A stretch of DNA of 64,000 bases from Pseudomonas sp. R28(2017). Its GTDB lineage: Bacteria > Pseudomonadota > Gammaproteobacteria > Pseudomonadales > Pseudomonadaceae. Location of the stretch: contig NZ_NEHW01000004.1 in NCBI RefSeq assembly GCF_002112505.1, forward strand, positions 124,001 to 188,000. The letters are read 5' to 3'. This document shows, one piece after another, positions 10,883-20,489 of this stretch; the stretch's first letter is position 1; each line of letters starts with the position of its first letter. The notes below the pieces were generated by a model. The model worked only from the letters and a program-made list of their open reading frames with translations, did not search any database and was not told where the DNA came from. The position numbers and the translations under genes were made by a program.

Positions 10883-11323
10883 CGCTATCACCTCATGTGT
10901 TTATCACGCCAGCTCCTCCGGGAAGAGCCGGACTGGGTTGATTAACAACAGTTTTCGGGCGCACGGGTCCATGGCGAAAAGCTCACTTCGCCGAGCGCAG
11001 GCATGAATAAATCCGTCGCGCACAAAGTTGTGCACTAATAGTTGGCAGTATTAAGCCAGTATTTAAAAGGCGTGCCCTGTAATGCAGCCGTCTTTATTGC
11101 AAAGCGCTACTTGGCGCCTTGCTGTGCTTGTTTTTTCAAGTGGAAAAATCCTTTGAAATCAACCACTAGGACGAGTTTTAAAGGGCGCGTTACTCCTCGG
11201 TTGGCAGTGCCTTCGGGGTTTCCCGTTGCGCTTGCCAGGTTATCGAAGCGGGTAGTGATACCTGCCGGTTGTCATCTGTAAGTCATCTCTCACACCCCAA
11301 GGGCAGGAAATTCGTTACGGCAC

Positions 11324-11351
11324 TATGAGCGATAGGTCGTAGTAGAAGTTC
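11324..11351 (-). promoter_or_regulatory. AlgU (sigma-22) type promoter of algD
   Basis: On the minus strand GAACTT (11351-11346) is followed by exactly 17 bases and TCATA (11328-11324). The P. aeruginosa algD promoter is GAACTT-N17-TCCTA, so the -35 box and spacing are identical and the -10 box differs at one base. Transcription should start near 11317. AlgU is the envelope-stress sigma factor freed when AlgW and partners degrade MucA. Confidence 0.82.
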
Positions 11352-11518
11352 CTGAGGGCATTCCGCTTCGATGAAAGATTTCTAAATAATTTTTCAGTGG
11401 CAAATACTTTCAAATTGATAGCACGTCACAGTTTCACCCCCGGTTATAAAGGACGAGACTGAAGCGCGGTGTTGTTATGCCACCATGAAAAAATATTTTT
11501 CAAAATTCGTCAAAAAAG

Positions 11519-11528
11519 TACGAACGGT
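11519..11528 (-). promoter_or_regulatory. Possible AlgR-binding site
   Basis: The minus strand reads ACCGTTCGTA, one base off the ACCGTTCGTC core bound by the response regulator AlgR at P. aeruginosa algD. It lies about 200 bases upstream of the predicted start of transcription. This is a single short match with no experimental support here. Confidence 0.45.
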
Positions 11529-11644
11529 CTTATGGCGTTTGGCGATATAGAGATGGGTGCTGGTTTTTTGGCGTCGGAATAATGACTTGATGGCGCTTTG
11601 AAGCTTGCCCTATTGCAGGGCGGGAGGGATGTATCAAGGCTACT

Positions 11645-11676
11645 GGCCTCTTCGCGGGCTTGCCCGCGAAGAGGCC
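11645..11676. terminator. REP-derived perfect hairpin at the 3' end of yaaA
   Basis: GGCCTCTTCGCGGGC and GCCCGCGAAGAGGCC form a perfect 15-base-pair stem with a two-base TT loop, starting 9 bases beyond the yaaA stop. It has the REP core but no U-tract, so it is likely a 3'-end stabiliser or factor-dependent terminator. Confidence 0.65.
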
Positions 11677-11685
11677 CGAACAGGT

Positions 11686-12465
11686 TTACTCGGCAGCGTG
11701 ATCGCGCAGGAACACCAGGTGATCCGGCTTGGACTGCTCGGCACTGTAGTAGTAGCCCTGCACATCGAACTGCTTGAGCTGCTCCGGGTCGTTCACCCGT
11801 TCCTGGATCACGAAGCGGCTCATCATGCCGCGGGCCTTCTTGGCGTAGAAGCTGATGATCTTGTACTGGCCGTTCTTCAGGTCCTTGAAGTCGACGTTGA
11901 TCACCCGAGCCTTCAACGCGCTGCGTTTCACCGCACTGAAATACTCGTTGCTGGCCAGGTTCAACAGCAGGTCGTCGCCCTGGTCGGCCAGCGCCTGGTT
12001 CAGCCATTCGCTGATGCGCGTGCCCCAGAAGGCATACAGGTCCTTGCCGCGGGCGTTGGCCAGCTTGGTGCCCATTTCCAGGCGGTAGGGCTGCATCAGG
12101 TCGAGCGGGCGCAGCAGGCCGTACAGGCCTGAGAGCATGCGCAGGTGCGCCTGGGCGTAGCTGAAGTCGTCCTCGCCGAGGGTTTCGGCATCCAGCCCGG
12201 TGTACACGTCACCTTTGAACGCCAGCAGCGCCTGTTTGGCGTTGGCCGGGGTGAAATCCGGGGTCCAGCTGCCAAAACGCGCGGCATTGAGCCCGGCGAG
12301 CTTGTCGGACAGGTGCATCAGCTCGCTGATTTGCGCCGGCGACAGTTCGCGCAGCTGCAGGATCAGTTCCTGGGAATCGTCCAGGTATTGCGGCAGGGTG
12401 AAGCGCTCCGTCACCGGCGCGGTGTCGTAGTCGAGGGTCTTGGCGGGGGAAATCACCGTCAGCAT
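11686..12465 (-). CDS. yaaA: YaaA family peroxide-stress protein
   Basis: This 259-residue protein belongs to the YaaA (UPF0246) family, cytoplasmic proteins that in E. coli lower free iron and DNA damage during peroxide stress. Landmarks are [15 protein letters not shown] at the start, LMxLSDKLAxLNAxRF near residue 55, [36 protein letters not shown], and the conserved C-terminal [14 protein letters not shown]. The ATG at 12465 is chosen because the family begins with MLxxISPAK; the reading frame extends upstream without homology. The gene is divergent from the deacetylase-like gene at 12603. Confidence 0.93.
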   Translation of the reverse strand: MLTVISPAKTLDYDTAPVTERFTLPQYLDDSQELILQLRELSPAQISELMHLSDKLAGLNAARFGSWTPDFTPANAKQALLAFKGDVYTGLDAETLGEDDFSYAQAHLRMLSGLYGLLRPLDLMQPYRLEMGTKLANARGKDLYAFWGTRISEWLNQALADQGDDLLLNLASNEYFSAVKRSALKARVINVDFKDLKNGQYKIISFYAKKARGMMSRFVIQERVNDPEQLKQFDVQGYYYSAEQSKPDHLVFLRDHAAE

Positions 12466-12602
12466 CGGGTCGGCTCCTGGAATCGTTGCGGTGAATTCTA
12501 CGGATCGCGGCCGGTAACGCCAAACTATGGCGACAATAGTCACAGACCATCGCCGAAGCAGGCGCTATAGTGCGCGTTTTGGCTGTCACGGAGAGACCGA
12601 TC

Positions 12603-13730
12603 GTGCGCATTGCCGGGGCCTTGCTGGCCACCTTGTTGAGCCTGGCCGCCCAGGCCGCCCCCCTGCCGCCGGCCAGCCTCGACCGCAGCCAGTGGCCCGA
12701 GCAGCTGGACAGCCCGGTGCTGTTCGACGTCGCCTCGCGGGCCGAGATCCTGTCATTTGCCCAGGTGTTGCACGAAAGCGAACTGCTCGATGATGGCGCG
12801 CTGGCTGCGCGGTTGGGCTTGCGGCAGATCAACCTGCAGAAGATCCGCGCGGTGCGCGCACACATGTGGCAGCGCTTGTGGCAGGGCTACCAGCAGGCCC
12901 AGCGCAGTTGCGAACAGGATGCCTCGTTCTGTTACCTGCTCGAGTCCATGGCCGACTTGCGCACCAGGGCGGCGACGTTCGCCACAGAAGTCGGCACGTT
13001 CTACACCGGTTGGATCGAACCCAGCCATCAGTTCCATGTGCGTTATCTGGATGAGCAACTGCGCAAGGCCGCGTTGCTGCCGCAGACCAGCAGCGAGGTC
13101 GAGCGCCTGTCCAGCCGCGAGCGCAATGGCGATGAACTGAACGACCGCATGTTCCTGCTGACCTTCGTCGGTGGCCCAGGGCCGGATGGCGGAAGCACCG
13201 ATGCGCTCACCGAATACCTGCGCAAGCAGAAGCTGCAGGGCACCTTCTTTGTCTTGGGCAACCGCTTGCAGCAGCGGCGCGATGCCGGTGCAGCCGATGC
13301 GCTGGGCACGCTCTATGCCGGCCAATGCGTGGGCATCCAGGGTTGGGAGTACCGCTCTCATGCCCAGTGGCAGGGCTGGCAGGACTCGATCAGGCGCGCC
13401 CAGGCCCGGGTTCAGGCTGACCTGCCGGCGCAATACGTGCCGTTGTTCCGCCCGCCCTACGGCCAGCGCCGGGCCGACGGCGAGGCATTCATGGCCAGCC
13501 AGCAGCTGCGGGTGTCGCTATGGGATATCGATGCTCAGGATGATGGCCCGCTCACCGCCGAAGCGTCGGCGCAGCGCGTGGTGACCTTGATGCTGCTCTG
13601 GCGCAAAGGGGTGATCCAGTTCCATGACAGCCTGCCCAAGGCGCAGCCGGCGGTCGAGTGGCTGCTGCACAGCACGGTGCAAAGTGGAATCGGCTGGGAG
13701 GACTGCCGCGATTACGCGTATCGCGAATAG
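12603..13730 (+). CDS. Exported polysaccharide deacetylase-like protein with a degenerate NodB motif
   Basis: This is a 375-residue protein with a signal peptide (IAGALLATLLSLAAQAA). GTG at 12603 is chosen because GGAGAGA lies 7-12 bases upstream. The C-terminal half (about residues 180-350) is a NodB-homology domain: LTFVGGPGPDGGSTDALTEY, TFFVLGN, LFRPPYGQ and IQFHD match NodB motifs. However, motif 1, normally TFDDGP with the catalytic and metal-binding aspartates, reads TFVGGP (near residue 186). The motif 2 pair, normally H-(S/T)-x3-H, is replaced by GWEYRSHAQW. Metal-dependent deacetylation by the usual mechanism is therefore doubtful. The N-terminal half (residues 30-170) is not recognised. 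Substrate unknown. Confidence 0.8.
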   Translation: MRIAGALLATLLSLAAQAAPLPPASLDRSQWPEQLDSPVLFDVASRAEILSFAQVLHESELLDDGALAARLGLRQINLQKIRAVRAHMWQRLWQGYQQAQRSCEQDASFCYLLESMADLRTRAATFATEVGTFYTGWIEPSHQFHVRYLDEQLRKAALLPQTSSEVERLSSRERNGDELNDRMFLLTFVGGPGPDGGSTDALTEYLRKQKLQGTFFVLGNRLQQRRDAGAADALGTLYAGQCVGIQGWEYRSHAQWQGWQDSIRRAQARVQADLPAQYVPLFRPPYGQRRADGEAFMASQQLRVSLWDIDAQDDGPLTAEASAQRVVTLMLLWRKGVIQFHDSLPKAQPAVEWLLHSTVQSGIGWEDCRDYAYRE

Positions 13731-14013
13731 AGGGTATGACTTCTGACTGTAGTCCCGTCTGGCTTTGCCGCCAAGCGCTCTTCGTCAATCGGAAAAATAA
13801 ACTTCAAAATCTCGTAAAAATGCTTTTTTCGGTCATGGTTTTTGCGGTATGAAGAAACCAGACAGCCGATTCCTGCAGCACAGGTGGCGTCATCCAGGCC
13901 CACCTTGCCAGGTTCGCTTCCCGCCCGTAGCAACGCGGATACGGGGAGAACGGCGGTCACTCTGCGGCGCACTACAGAGCGTGCCGTGTGGCTTCGACAT
14001 AAGGTGACCGAGT

Positions 14014-15408
14014 ATGGATGACCAAGGACGCAACCCTTCCTCCAGCAAGCCAATCCTCTATGTGCTCGATACCAACGTCCTGATTCACGACCCCAACGCA
14101 TTGCTCAACTTCGAGGAGCACCACGTCGCCATACCGATGACGGTGCTGGAGGAACTCGACAAGCTCAAGACCGGTAAACAGACCATCGCCGCCGAATGTC
14201 GCCAGGCCATCCGCCTGATCGACCAGACCCTCGGTGACGCTTCGCCCAGCGATGTCGAGCAGGGCGTGCCGATCCAGCGGGGCAAGAGCGGGCCCAAGGG
14301 CTACCTGTCGATCCTGATGAGCCCGCGCAACGAGCCCAGCAAGTTGCTGCCGGAAAACCTCAACGACAACATCATCATCAACACCCTGCTCGACGTACGC
14401 AGCCGGCGCTCCGACCTGGACGTGGTGCTGGTCACCAAAGACATCAACATGCGCCTGAAGGCGCGCGCCTGCGGGATCGCCGCCGAGGACTACAGCACCG
14501 ACCAGCTGGTCGACGACGTCTCTCTGCTGTCCAAGGGCTATCACTCGGTCAGCGGTTCGTTCTGGGACCGCGTCAGCAAGGTCGATACCCGCCAGGAGCG
14601 TGGCCGCACCTGGCATCGGGTGCAGATGATCGACAACCTGCCAGCGGTGCACATCAACGAGTTCATCATCGACGAGCAAGGTTTTGTCGGCTGGGTGAAA
14701 GGCATCCGTAATGACGAGCTGCTACTGCTCGACCTGCACCAGGAGCCCTTGCTGCACCAGGAAGCCTGGGGCCTTAAGCCGCGGGACATTCATCAGAGCC
14801 TGGCGCTGTTCGCCTTGCTCGACCCGGATATCCACCTGGTCAACCTGACCGGCGCTGCCGGCTCCGGCAAGACCATCCTGGCCCTGGCCGCAGCCATCGA
14901 GCAGACCATGGTCAGCAAGCGCTACCGGCGCATCATCGCCACCCGCAGCGTGCAGGGGCTGGACCAGGAGATCGGCTTCCTGCCGGGCACCGAGGCAGAG
15001 AAGATGGAGCCTTGGCTGGGCGCCATCACCGACAACCTCGAAGCCTTGCACATGGATGACGAAAGCACCCATGGCAGCGTCGAATACATCCTTGAACGTG
15101 TGCCGCTGCAGTTCAAGTCACTGAACTACATCCGTGGGCGCAGCTTCCAGCAGAGCCTGATCCTGATCGACGAGTGCCAGAACCTCACACCGCACCAGAT
15201 GAAAACCATCATCACCCGGGCCGGCTCCGGCTCCAAGGTGGTGTGCCTGGGCAACCTGGCACAGATCGATACACCTTACCTGTCCGCGACCAGCTCGGGC
15301 CTGACCTACCTGACCGAGCGTTTCAAGGACTTCCCCCATGGTGTGCACATCACCCTGCAGGGTGTGCCACGCTCGGTGCTGGCCGAGTACGCCGAGTCTC
15401 ACCTGTAA
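14014..15408 (+). CDS. PIN domain-PhoH ATPase fusion (PhoH2 type)
   Basis: This is a 464-residue cytoplasmic protein. Residues about 10-140 form a PIN ribonuclease-like domain (LYVLDTNVLIHDP with the first acidic residues, VLEELDKLK). Residues about 240-460 form a PhoH ATPase with Walker A GAAGSGKT (about 280-287) and Walker B LILIDECQN (about 382-390), plus PRSVLAEYAE at the end. PIN-PhoH proteins of this layout (YlaK/PhoH2) have been reported as RNA helicases with RNase activity. AAGGTGA lies 7 bases before the ATG. The gene stands alone, closed by a strong terminator. Confidence 0.93.
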   Translation: MDDQGRNPSSSKPILYVLDTNVLIHDPNALLNFEEHHVAIPMTVLEELDKLKTGKQTIAAECRQAIRLIDQTLGDASPSDVEQGVPIQRGKSGPKGYLSILMSPRNEPSKLLPENLNDNIIINTLLDVRSRRSDLDVVLVTKDINMRLKARACGIAAEDYSTDQLVDDVSLLSKGYHSVSGSFWDRVSKVDTRQERGRTWHRVQMIDNLPAVHINEFIIDEQGFVGWVKGIRNDELLLLDLHQEPLLHQEAWGLKPRDIHQSLALFALLDPDIHLVNLTGAAGSGKTILALAAAIEQTMVSKRYRRIIATRSVQGLDQEIGFLPGTEAEKMEPWLGAITDNLEALHMDDESTHGSVEYILERVPLQFKSLNYIRGRSFQQSLILIDECQNLTPHQMKTIITRAGSGSKVVCLGNLAQIDTPYLSATSSGLTYLTERFKDFPHGVHITLQGVPRSVLAEYAESHL

Positions 15409-15416
15409 CCCTCCCA

Positions 15417-15444
15417 GCCGGGCGGCCCGCCGCCCGGCTTTTTT
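15417..15444 (+). terminator. Intrinsic terminator after the phoH-like gene
   Basis: GCCGGGCGGC and GCCGCCCGGC form a 10-base-pair GC stem with a 2-base CC loop, directly followed by six T residues. Confidence 0.92.
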
Positions 15445-15504
15445 CCGCTGCGCAATCCTGACCCACGGGTTTACACTCTCTGTTCCCTTCACAGGAGCAG
15501 AGCA

Positions 15505-15975
15505 GTGCTGACTCATCTCGATTCCCAGGGGCGCGCCAACATGGTCGACGTCACTGAAAAAGCCGTGACCGAGCGCGAGGCCGTGGCCGAAGCGCGGGTG
15601 CGCATGTTGCCGCAGACCTTGCAGATGATCGTCGATGGCGAGCATCCCAAGGGCGATGTGTTCGCCGTGGCGCGTATTGCCGGTATTCAGGCGGCGAAGA
15701 AGACCAGCGACCTGATCCCGCTGTGCCACCCGCTGATGCTGACCAGCGTCAAGGTCGAACTGAGCGCCGAAGGCCAGGACGCGGTGCGCATCGTCGCCCG
15801 TTGCAAGCTGGCCGGGCAGACCGGCGTCGAGATGGAGGCGCTGACCGCCGCCAGCGTTGCTGCGCTGACGATCTACGACATGTGCAAGGCCGTGGACAAG
15901 GGCATGGTCATCGAACAGGTGCGCCTGCTGGAAAAGGTGGGTGGCAAGAGCGGGCACTACAAGGTGGAGGCATGA
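15505..15975 (+). CDS. moaC: Cyclic pyranopterin monophosphate synthase MoaC
   Basis: MoaC converts the MoaA product (3',8-cyclo-GTP) to cyclic pyranopterin monophosphate in molybdenum cofactor synthesis. The 156-residue protein shows [16 protein letters not shown], and then [20 protein letters not shown] and [20 protein letters not shown] with the catalytic Lys/Asp residues of the family. The start is GTG at 15505, with AGGAG 8 bases upstream. Its stop overlaps the moaD start, making a moaC-moaD-moaE operon. Confidence 0.97.
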   Translation: MLTHLDSQGRANMVDVTEKAVTEREAVAEARVRMLPQTLQMIVDGEHPKGDVFAVARIAGIQAAKKTSDLIPLCHPLMLTSVKVELSAEGQDAVRIVARCKLAGQTGVEMEALTAASVAALTIYDMCKAVDKGMVIEQVRLLEKVGGKSGHYKVEA

Positions 15976-16220
15976 TGAAGGTCAAGGTGATGTACTTCGC
16001 CCGCTACCGCGAGCTGCTGGGTGTCGATGCCGAGCGCCTGGAAGGCGAATTCAAGGTGCTCGACGACGTGCGCCAGGCGCTGGTGGCCAAAGGTGGGCAG
16101 TATGCGGTGCTGGCCGAGCAGAACCTGATGTGCGCGCGCAACGAAGAGCTGTGCCGGCTCGACGAGCCGCTGGAAGAGGACGACGACGTGGCGTTCTTCC
16201 CACCGGTGACCGGAGGCTGA
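15972..16220 (+). CDS. moaD: Molybdopterin synthase small subunit MoaD
   Basis: This is an 82-residue ubiquitin-fold sulfur carrier. It ends in the required Gly-Gly (FFPPVTGG), where the C-terminal thiocarboxylate forms. It pairs with MoaE to add the dithiolene to the pterin. ATG at 15972 overlaps the moaC stop (ATGA); ATG at 15975 is an alternative. It is followed two bases later by moaE. Confidence 0.96.
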   Translation: MMKVKVMYFARYRELLGVDAERLEGEFKVLDDVRQALVAKGGQYAVLAEQNLMCARNEELCRLDEPLEEDDDVAFFPPVTGG

Positions 16221-16222
16221 AC

Positions 16223-16669
16223 ATGGCAGTGCGAGTGCAGCAGGGTGCGTTCGACCCAGGGGCCGAGGTCAATGCCATGCATGCGGCCAATGTCGGCGTC
16301 GGCGCCGTGGTCGGTTTCGTCGGCTATGTGCGCGATTTCAACGATGGGCGTGAGGTGGCGGGGATGTTCCTCGAACATTACCCGGGCATGACCGAGAAGG
16401 CCCTGGCCAAGATCGTGGTCGAGGCCGAGCAGCGCTGGCCGTTGCTCAAGGTCGAGGTGCTGCACCGCATCGGTGCGCTGGAGCCGGGTGAGCCGATCGT
16501 ATTCGTCGGCGTGGCCAGTGCCCATCGGCAGGCGGCGTTCGATGCCTGCAACTTCATCATGGACTACCTGAAGACTCGGGCGCCGTTCTGGAAGAAGGAA
16601 AATACCCAGGAAGGGCCGAGGTGGGTGGAAGGCAAGCAGAGTGACCAGGATGCCGCAGGGCGCTGGTAG
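16223..16669 (+). CDS. moaE: Molybdopterin synthase catalytic subunit MoaE
   Basis: MoaE (148 residues) is the large subunit of molybdopterin synthase. Motifs present are GAVVGFVGYVRDFNDGR, LEHYPGMTEKAL, the catalytic-region VFVGVASAHRQAAFDAC, and LKTRAPFWKKE with the active-site lysines. Its start follows the moaD stop by two bases, so the two subunits are translated together. A REP pair follows the gene. Confidence 0.97.
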   Translation: MAVRVQQGAFDPGAEVNAMHAANVGVGAVVGFVGYVRDFNDGREVAGMFLEHYPGMTEKALAKIVVEAEQRWPLLKVEVLHRIGALEPGEPIVFVGVASAHRQAAFDACNFIMDYLKTRAPFWKKENTQEGPRWVEGKQSDQDAAGRW

Positions 16670-16706
16670 GTAGGAGGTTTATGGCCGGGGCTTCGCCCCG
16701 GTTCTC

Positions 16707-16810
16707 GGCGGTTCGGCGCCCCGACAAGCCTGCTCCCACAAAGACTGCACACAGGCTTCGGAAGCTGTGATGCAGCTGTGGGAGCGGGCTTGTCGGGGCG
16801 CCGAACCGCC
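16707..16810. repeat. Long inverted REP pair between moaE and rhlB
   Basis: Arms 16707-16740 and 16777-16810 are 34 bases each and complementary at all but one position; the inner part is the TGTGGGAGCGGGCTTGTC REP core, and the outer part reads CGGGGCGCCGAACCGCC. A separate short hairpin (CCGGGGC/GCCCCGG, 16685-16701) lies just before. The pair separates two convergent genes and probably forms their common 3' end. Confidence 0.92.
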
Positions 16811-16829
16811 GCGAAGAGGCCGGTACAGG

Positions 16830-18305
16830 TCAGTGGTGCTTGCGCGGTACTGGTTTGAGCAGTTCGTCCGGCGGCATCTCGCACTTGATCTTGCGCCCCA
16901 GCAGCTCTTCGATCGCCGGCAGCTGGTAGGAATCATCCTCACCGGCAAAGCTGATCGACACACCGCTGGTACCCGCACGGCCGGTACGGCCGATACGGTG
17001 CACATAGTCGTCCGGGTCTTCCGGCAGGGTGAAGTTGATCACGTGGCTGATGCCGTCGATGTGAATCCCGCGCCCGGCCACATCGGTGGCCACCAGCACG
17101 GTGATGCGCCCTTCACGGAAGCTCTCGAGGGTACGAATACGCTTGTGCTGCGGCACGTCGCCCGACAACTGCGCGGCATTGATGCCGTCGCGCACGAGCT
17201 TTTCCTCGATGCGCCGCACCTCGTCCTTGCGGTTGGCGAACACCATCACCCGTTCCCACTTGTTCTGGGTCACCAGGTTGTACAGCAGCTTGTACTTGTC
17301 GCTGCCGGCCACCGCATACACATGTTGCTCGACCGTTTCGCTGGCGACGTTCTCCGGCTCGATCTCGACGATCGCCGGGTTGGTGGTCCACTGCTTGGCC
17401 AGGTTCATCACATCGTCGGTGAAGGTGGCGGAGAACAGCAGGGTCTGGCGTTCGCTCTTCGGTGGGGTCTGGCGGATGATCTGCCGGACCTGGGGGATGA
17501 AGCCCATGTCGAGCATGCGGTCGGCTTCGTCCAGCACCATCACCTCGACCATGTCCAGGTGCACCTCGCCGCGCTGGTTGAAGTCCAGCAGGCGGCCCGG
17601 GGTGGCCACCAGGATGTCGCAGTGGCGAGCTTCCAGGGCCTTGAGCTGCTTGTCGAAGTCCATGCCGCCGACGAAGCTCATCACGTTCAGGCCGGTGTAT
17701 TTGGTCAGGGCGATGGCGTCCTTGGCGATCTGCACCACCAGCTCGCGGGTTGGCGCGATGATCAGTGCACGCGGCTCGCCCATGTAGCGCTCTTTGGGCG
17801 GCGGCGTCTGCTGCAGCTGGGAAATGATCGAAATCAGGAATGCCGCCGTCTTGCCGGTACCGGTCTGGGCGCGACCGATGGCGTCCTGGCCACGCAGGGT
17901 GTAACCCAGTACCTGCGCCTGGATCGGCGTGCAGTACGGGAAACCGAGGTCGTGGATGGCATGCATCAGCTCGTTGGAGAGCTTGAAGTCGTGGAAGCGG
18001 GTCTTGCCTTCCTGCGGCTCGACCACGAAGTCTTCCGGCTTCCACAGGCTCGCCTGGGGCTTGGGCTTGCGTTCGCGGCGGGGTTTGTCCTTGGCCGGCT
18101 TGTCGGTGGGCGCTGGGGCATCTGCGGGTGCTTCTGCCTTGGCGGCGGGCTTGGCGGCCGGTTTGGCGCGAGGGGCGGCCGGTTTGGGCTCGGGCCGGGC
18201 CTCGGCAGTGGGCGCAGGCGCCGTTGGCGTCACGCTGGCAGCAGGAGCGACGGCCTGTGGCGCGGCGTCTCCTTTGCCGAATATTTTCTTGAGTGCCTTG
18301 AGCAC
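16830..18305 (-). CDS. rhlB: DEAD-box ATP-dependent RNA helicase, RhlB-like
   Basis: This 491-residue helicase unwinds RNA; in RhlB-type enzymes this feeds RNA decay. The first 85 residues are a low-complexity Ala/Pro/Lys extension. The helicase core follows with the Q motif ([11 protein letters not shown]), Walker [27 protein letters not shown], the DEAD box [17 protein letters not shown], and C-terminal motifs [12 protein letters not shown] and [11 protein letters not shown] basic tail ends in KPVPRKHH. The assignment to RhlB rather than another RhlE/RhlB paralogue rests on overall similarity. Confidence 0.88.
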   Translation of the reverse strand: MLKALKKIFGKGDAAPQAVAPAASVTPTAPAPTAEARPEPKPAAPRAKPAAKPAAKAEAPADAPAPTDKPAKDKPRRERKPKPQASLWKPEDFVVEPQEGKTRFHDFKLSNELMHAIHDLGFPYCTPIQAQVLGYTLRGQDAIGRAQTGTGKTAAFLISIISQLQQTPPPKERYMGEPRALIIAPTRELVVQIAKDAIALTKYTGLNVMSFVGGMDFDKQLKALEARHCDILVATPGRLLDFNQRGEVHLDMVEVMVLDEADRMLDMGFIPQVRQIIRQTPPKSERQTLLFSATFTDDVMNLAKQWTTNPAIVEIEPENVASETVEQHVYAVAGSDKYKLLYNLVTQNKWERVMVFANRKDEVRRIEEKLVRDGINAAQLSGDVPQHKRIRTLESFREGRITVLVATDVAGRGIHIDGISHVINFTLPEDPDDYVHRIGRTGRAGTSGVSISFAGEDDSYQLPAIEELLGRKIKCEMPPDELLKPVPRKHH

Positions 18306-18406
18306 GATCGTCTCATCAACTGGTTAAGGAATGTACGCCGGGCAGTGTAATGCAAGATCTGGGCGCGGCGTAGCGGAAAACTCCCACAACTACAAATGGG
18401 GTTGGC

Positions 18407-19162
<756 letters not shown>

Positions 19163-19200
19163 CTACTTGACTAGCGCTTAAACGCTACAGCCAACAAATC

Positions 19201-19216
19201 TGGTACGCGCTTTGCA
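19201..19216 (+). promoter_or_regulatory. Sigma-54 promoter of aapJQMP
   Basis: TGGTACGCGCTTTGCA matches the sigma-54 consensus TGGCACG-N4-TTGCA with one mismatch, and has GG and GC exactly 10 bases apart. It lies about 180 bases upstream of the aapJ start, leaving a long leader. The 330-base gap 19064-19394 holds no other recognisable feature. Confidence 0.75.
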
Positions 19217-19394
19217 ATTCTTCATTTGATGCAAAGGGCAGGCCGTGACGGTAACACCCTTTGCACGCGAAGGCTGTCACAGAACAGCCCATTGCGCCAA
19301 TTGACCCAATAACAAGCCAACAAGGGTCGGATGCGCCTCATAAGGGTGCGGTGCAATTCCGGCTCGTACAACAAGAGCGATTTGGAGGTTGTGA

Positions 19395-20423
19395 ATGAAG
19401 ATGTTGAAAACCACCCTGGCAGTCCTGACCGCTGCCGCCGCGCTGGGCGCCGTGAGCACCGCCCAGGCCGGCGCCACTCTCGATGCGGTAAAGAAGAAGG
19501 GCTTCGTCCAGTGTGGCGTGAGCGACGGTCTTCCAGGCTTCTCGGTACCTGATGCGCAGGGCAAGATCGTCGGTATCGACGCCGACGTCTGCCGCGCCGT
19601 GGCCGCCGCCGTGTTCGGTGACGCGACCAAGGTCAAGTTCAGCCAGCTCAACGCCAAGGAACGCTTCACTGCGCTGCAGTCGGGCGAAGTCGACGTGCTG
19701 TCGCGCAACACCACCTGGACCAGCTCGCGCGACGCCGGCATGGGCCTGGTGTTCGCCGGTGTCACCTACTACGACGGTGTCGGCTTCCTGGTCAACAAGA
19801 AGCTTGGCGTTTCCAGCGCCAAGGAGCTCGACGGCGCGACCATCTGCATCCAGGCCGGTACCACCACCGAACTGAACGTGTCGGACTTCTTCCGTGCCAA
19901 TGGCCTGAAGTACACCCCGATCACCTTCGACACCTCTGACGAGAGCGCCAAGTCGCTGGAGTCCGGTCGTTGCGACGTGCTGACCTCGGACAAGTCGCAG
20001 CTGTTCGCCCAGCGTTCCAAGCTGGCCGCGCCGACCGAATACGTGGTCCTGCCGGAAACCATCTCCAAGGAACCACTGGGCCCGGTGGTGCGTAAAGGCG
20101 ACGAAGACTGGTTCAGCATCGTCAAGTGGACGCTGTTCGCCATGCTCAACGCCGAAGAGGCCGGCATCACCTCGAAGAACGTCGAGGCCGAGGCCAAGGC
20201 CACCAAGAACCCTGACGTTGCCCGCCTGCTGGGCGCCGATGGCGAGTACGGCAAGGACCTCAAGCTGCCCAAGGACTGGGTAGTGCAGATCGTCAAGCAA
20301 GTCGGCAACTACGGCGAAGTGTTCGAGAAGAACCTGGGCCAGAGCACCGACCTGAAGATCGACCGTGGCATGAACGCCCTGTGGAACAACGGCGGCATCC
20401 AGTACGCGCCACCTGTGCGCTGA
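19395..20423 (+). CDS. aapJ: General L-amino-acid ABC transporter, periplasmic binding protein
   Basis: AapJ captures L-amino acids in the periplasm for the AapQMP importer. The 342-residue precursor has a signal peptide cut after STAQA. The mature protein shows the family-3 solute-binding signature GIDADVCRAVAAAVFGD, and GVSDGLPGFS near the N-terminus; NTTWTSSRDAG lies in the ligand cleft region. TTTGGAGG stands a few bases before the ATG. It heads the aapJQMP operon. Confidence 0.95.
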   Translation: MKMLKTTLAVLTAAAALGAVSTAQAGATLDAVKKKGFVQCGVSDGLPGFSVPDAQGKIVGIDADVCRAVAAAVFGDATKVKFSQLNAKERFTALQSGEVDVLSRNTTWTSSRDAGMGLVFAGVTYYDGVGFLVNKKLGVSSAKELDGATICIQAGTTTELNVSDFFRANGLKYTPITFDTSDESAKSLESGRCDVLTSDKSQLFAQRSKLAAPTEYVVLPETISKEPLGPVVRKGDEDWFSIVKWTLFAMLNAEEAGITSKNVEAEAKATKNPDVARLLGADGEYGKDLKLPKDWVVQIVKQVGNYGEVFEKNLGQSTDLKIDRGMNALWNNGGIQYAPPVR

Positions 20424-20489
20424 TGGCTGCACCCTGCGGCGGCATCCCGCCGCCGCAGGTTGTTCGAACCCTATTTTTCGGGGCACTTC

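Larger units (their letters stand above)
10883..11644 (-). promoter_or_regulatory. algD upstream region and long untranslated leader
   Basis: About 760 bases between algD and the 3' end of yaaA contain no convincing gene. Seen from algD, there is a leader of about 435 bases, then an AlgU-type promoter (11324-11351), then an AT-rich stretch (about 11380-11520) and an AlgR-like site near 11519. P. aeruginosa algD likewise has a several-hundred-base leader and distant AlgR sites. A short plus-strand ORF at 11042-11281 has no family signature and is not called. Confidence 0.7.

Noticed and set aside
11042..11281. A 79-residue ORF in the algD leader region
   Set aside because: No ribosome-binding site, no homology, and it lies within the predicted untranslated leader on the opposite strand.
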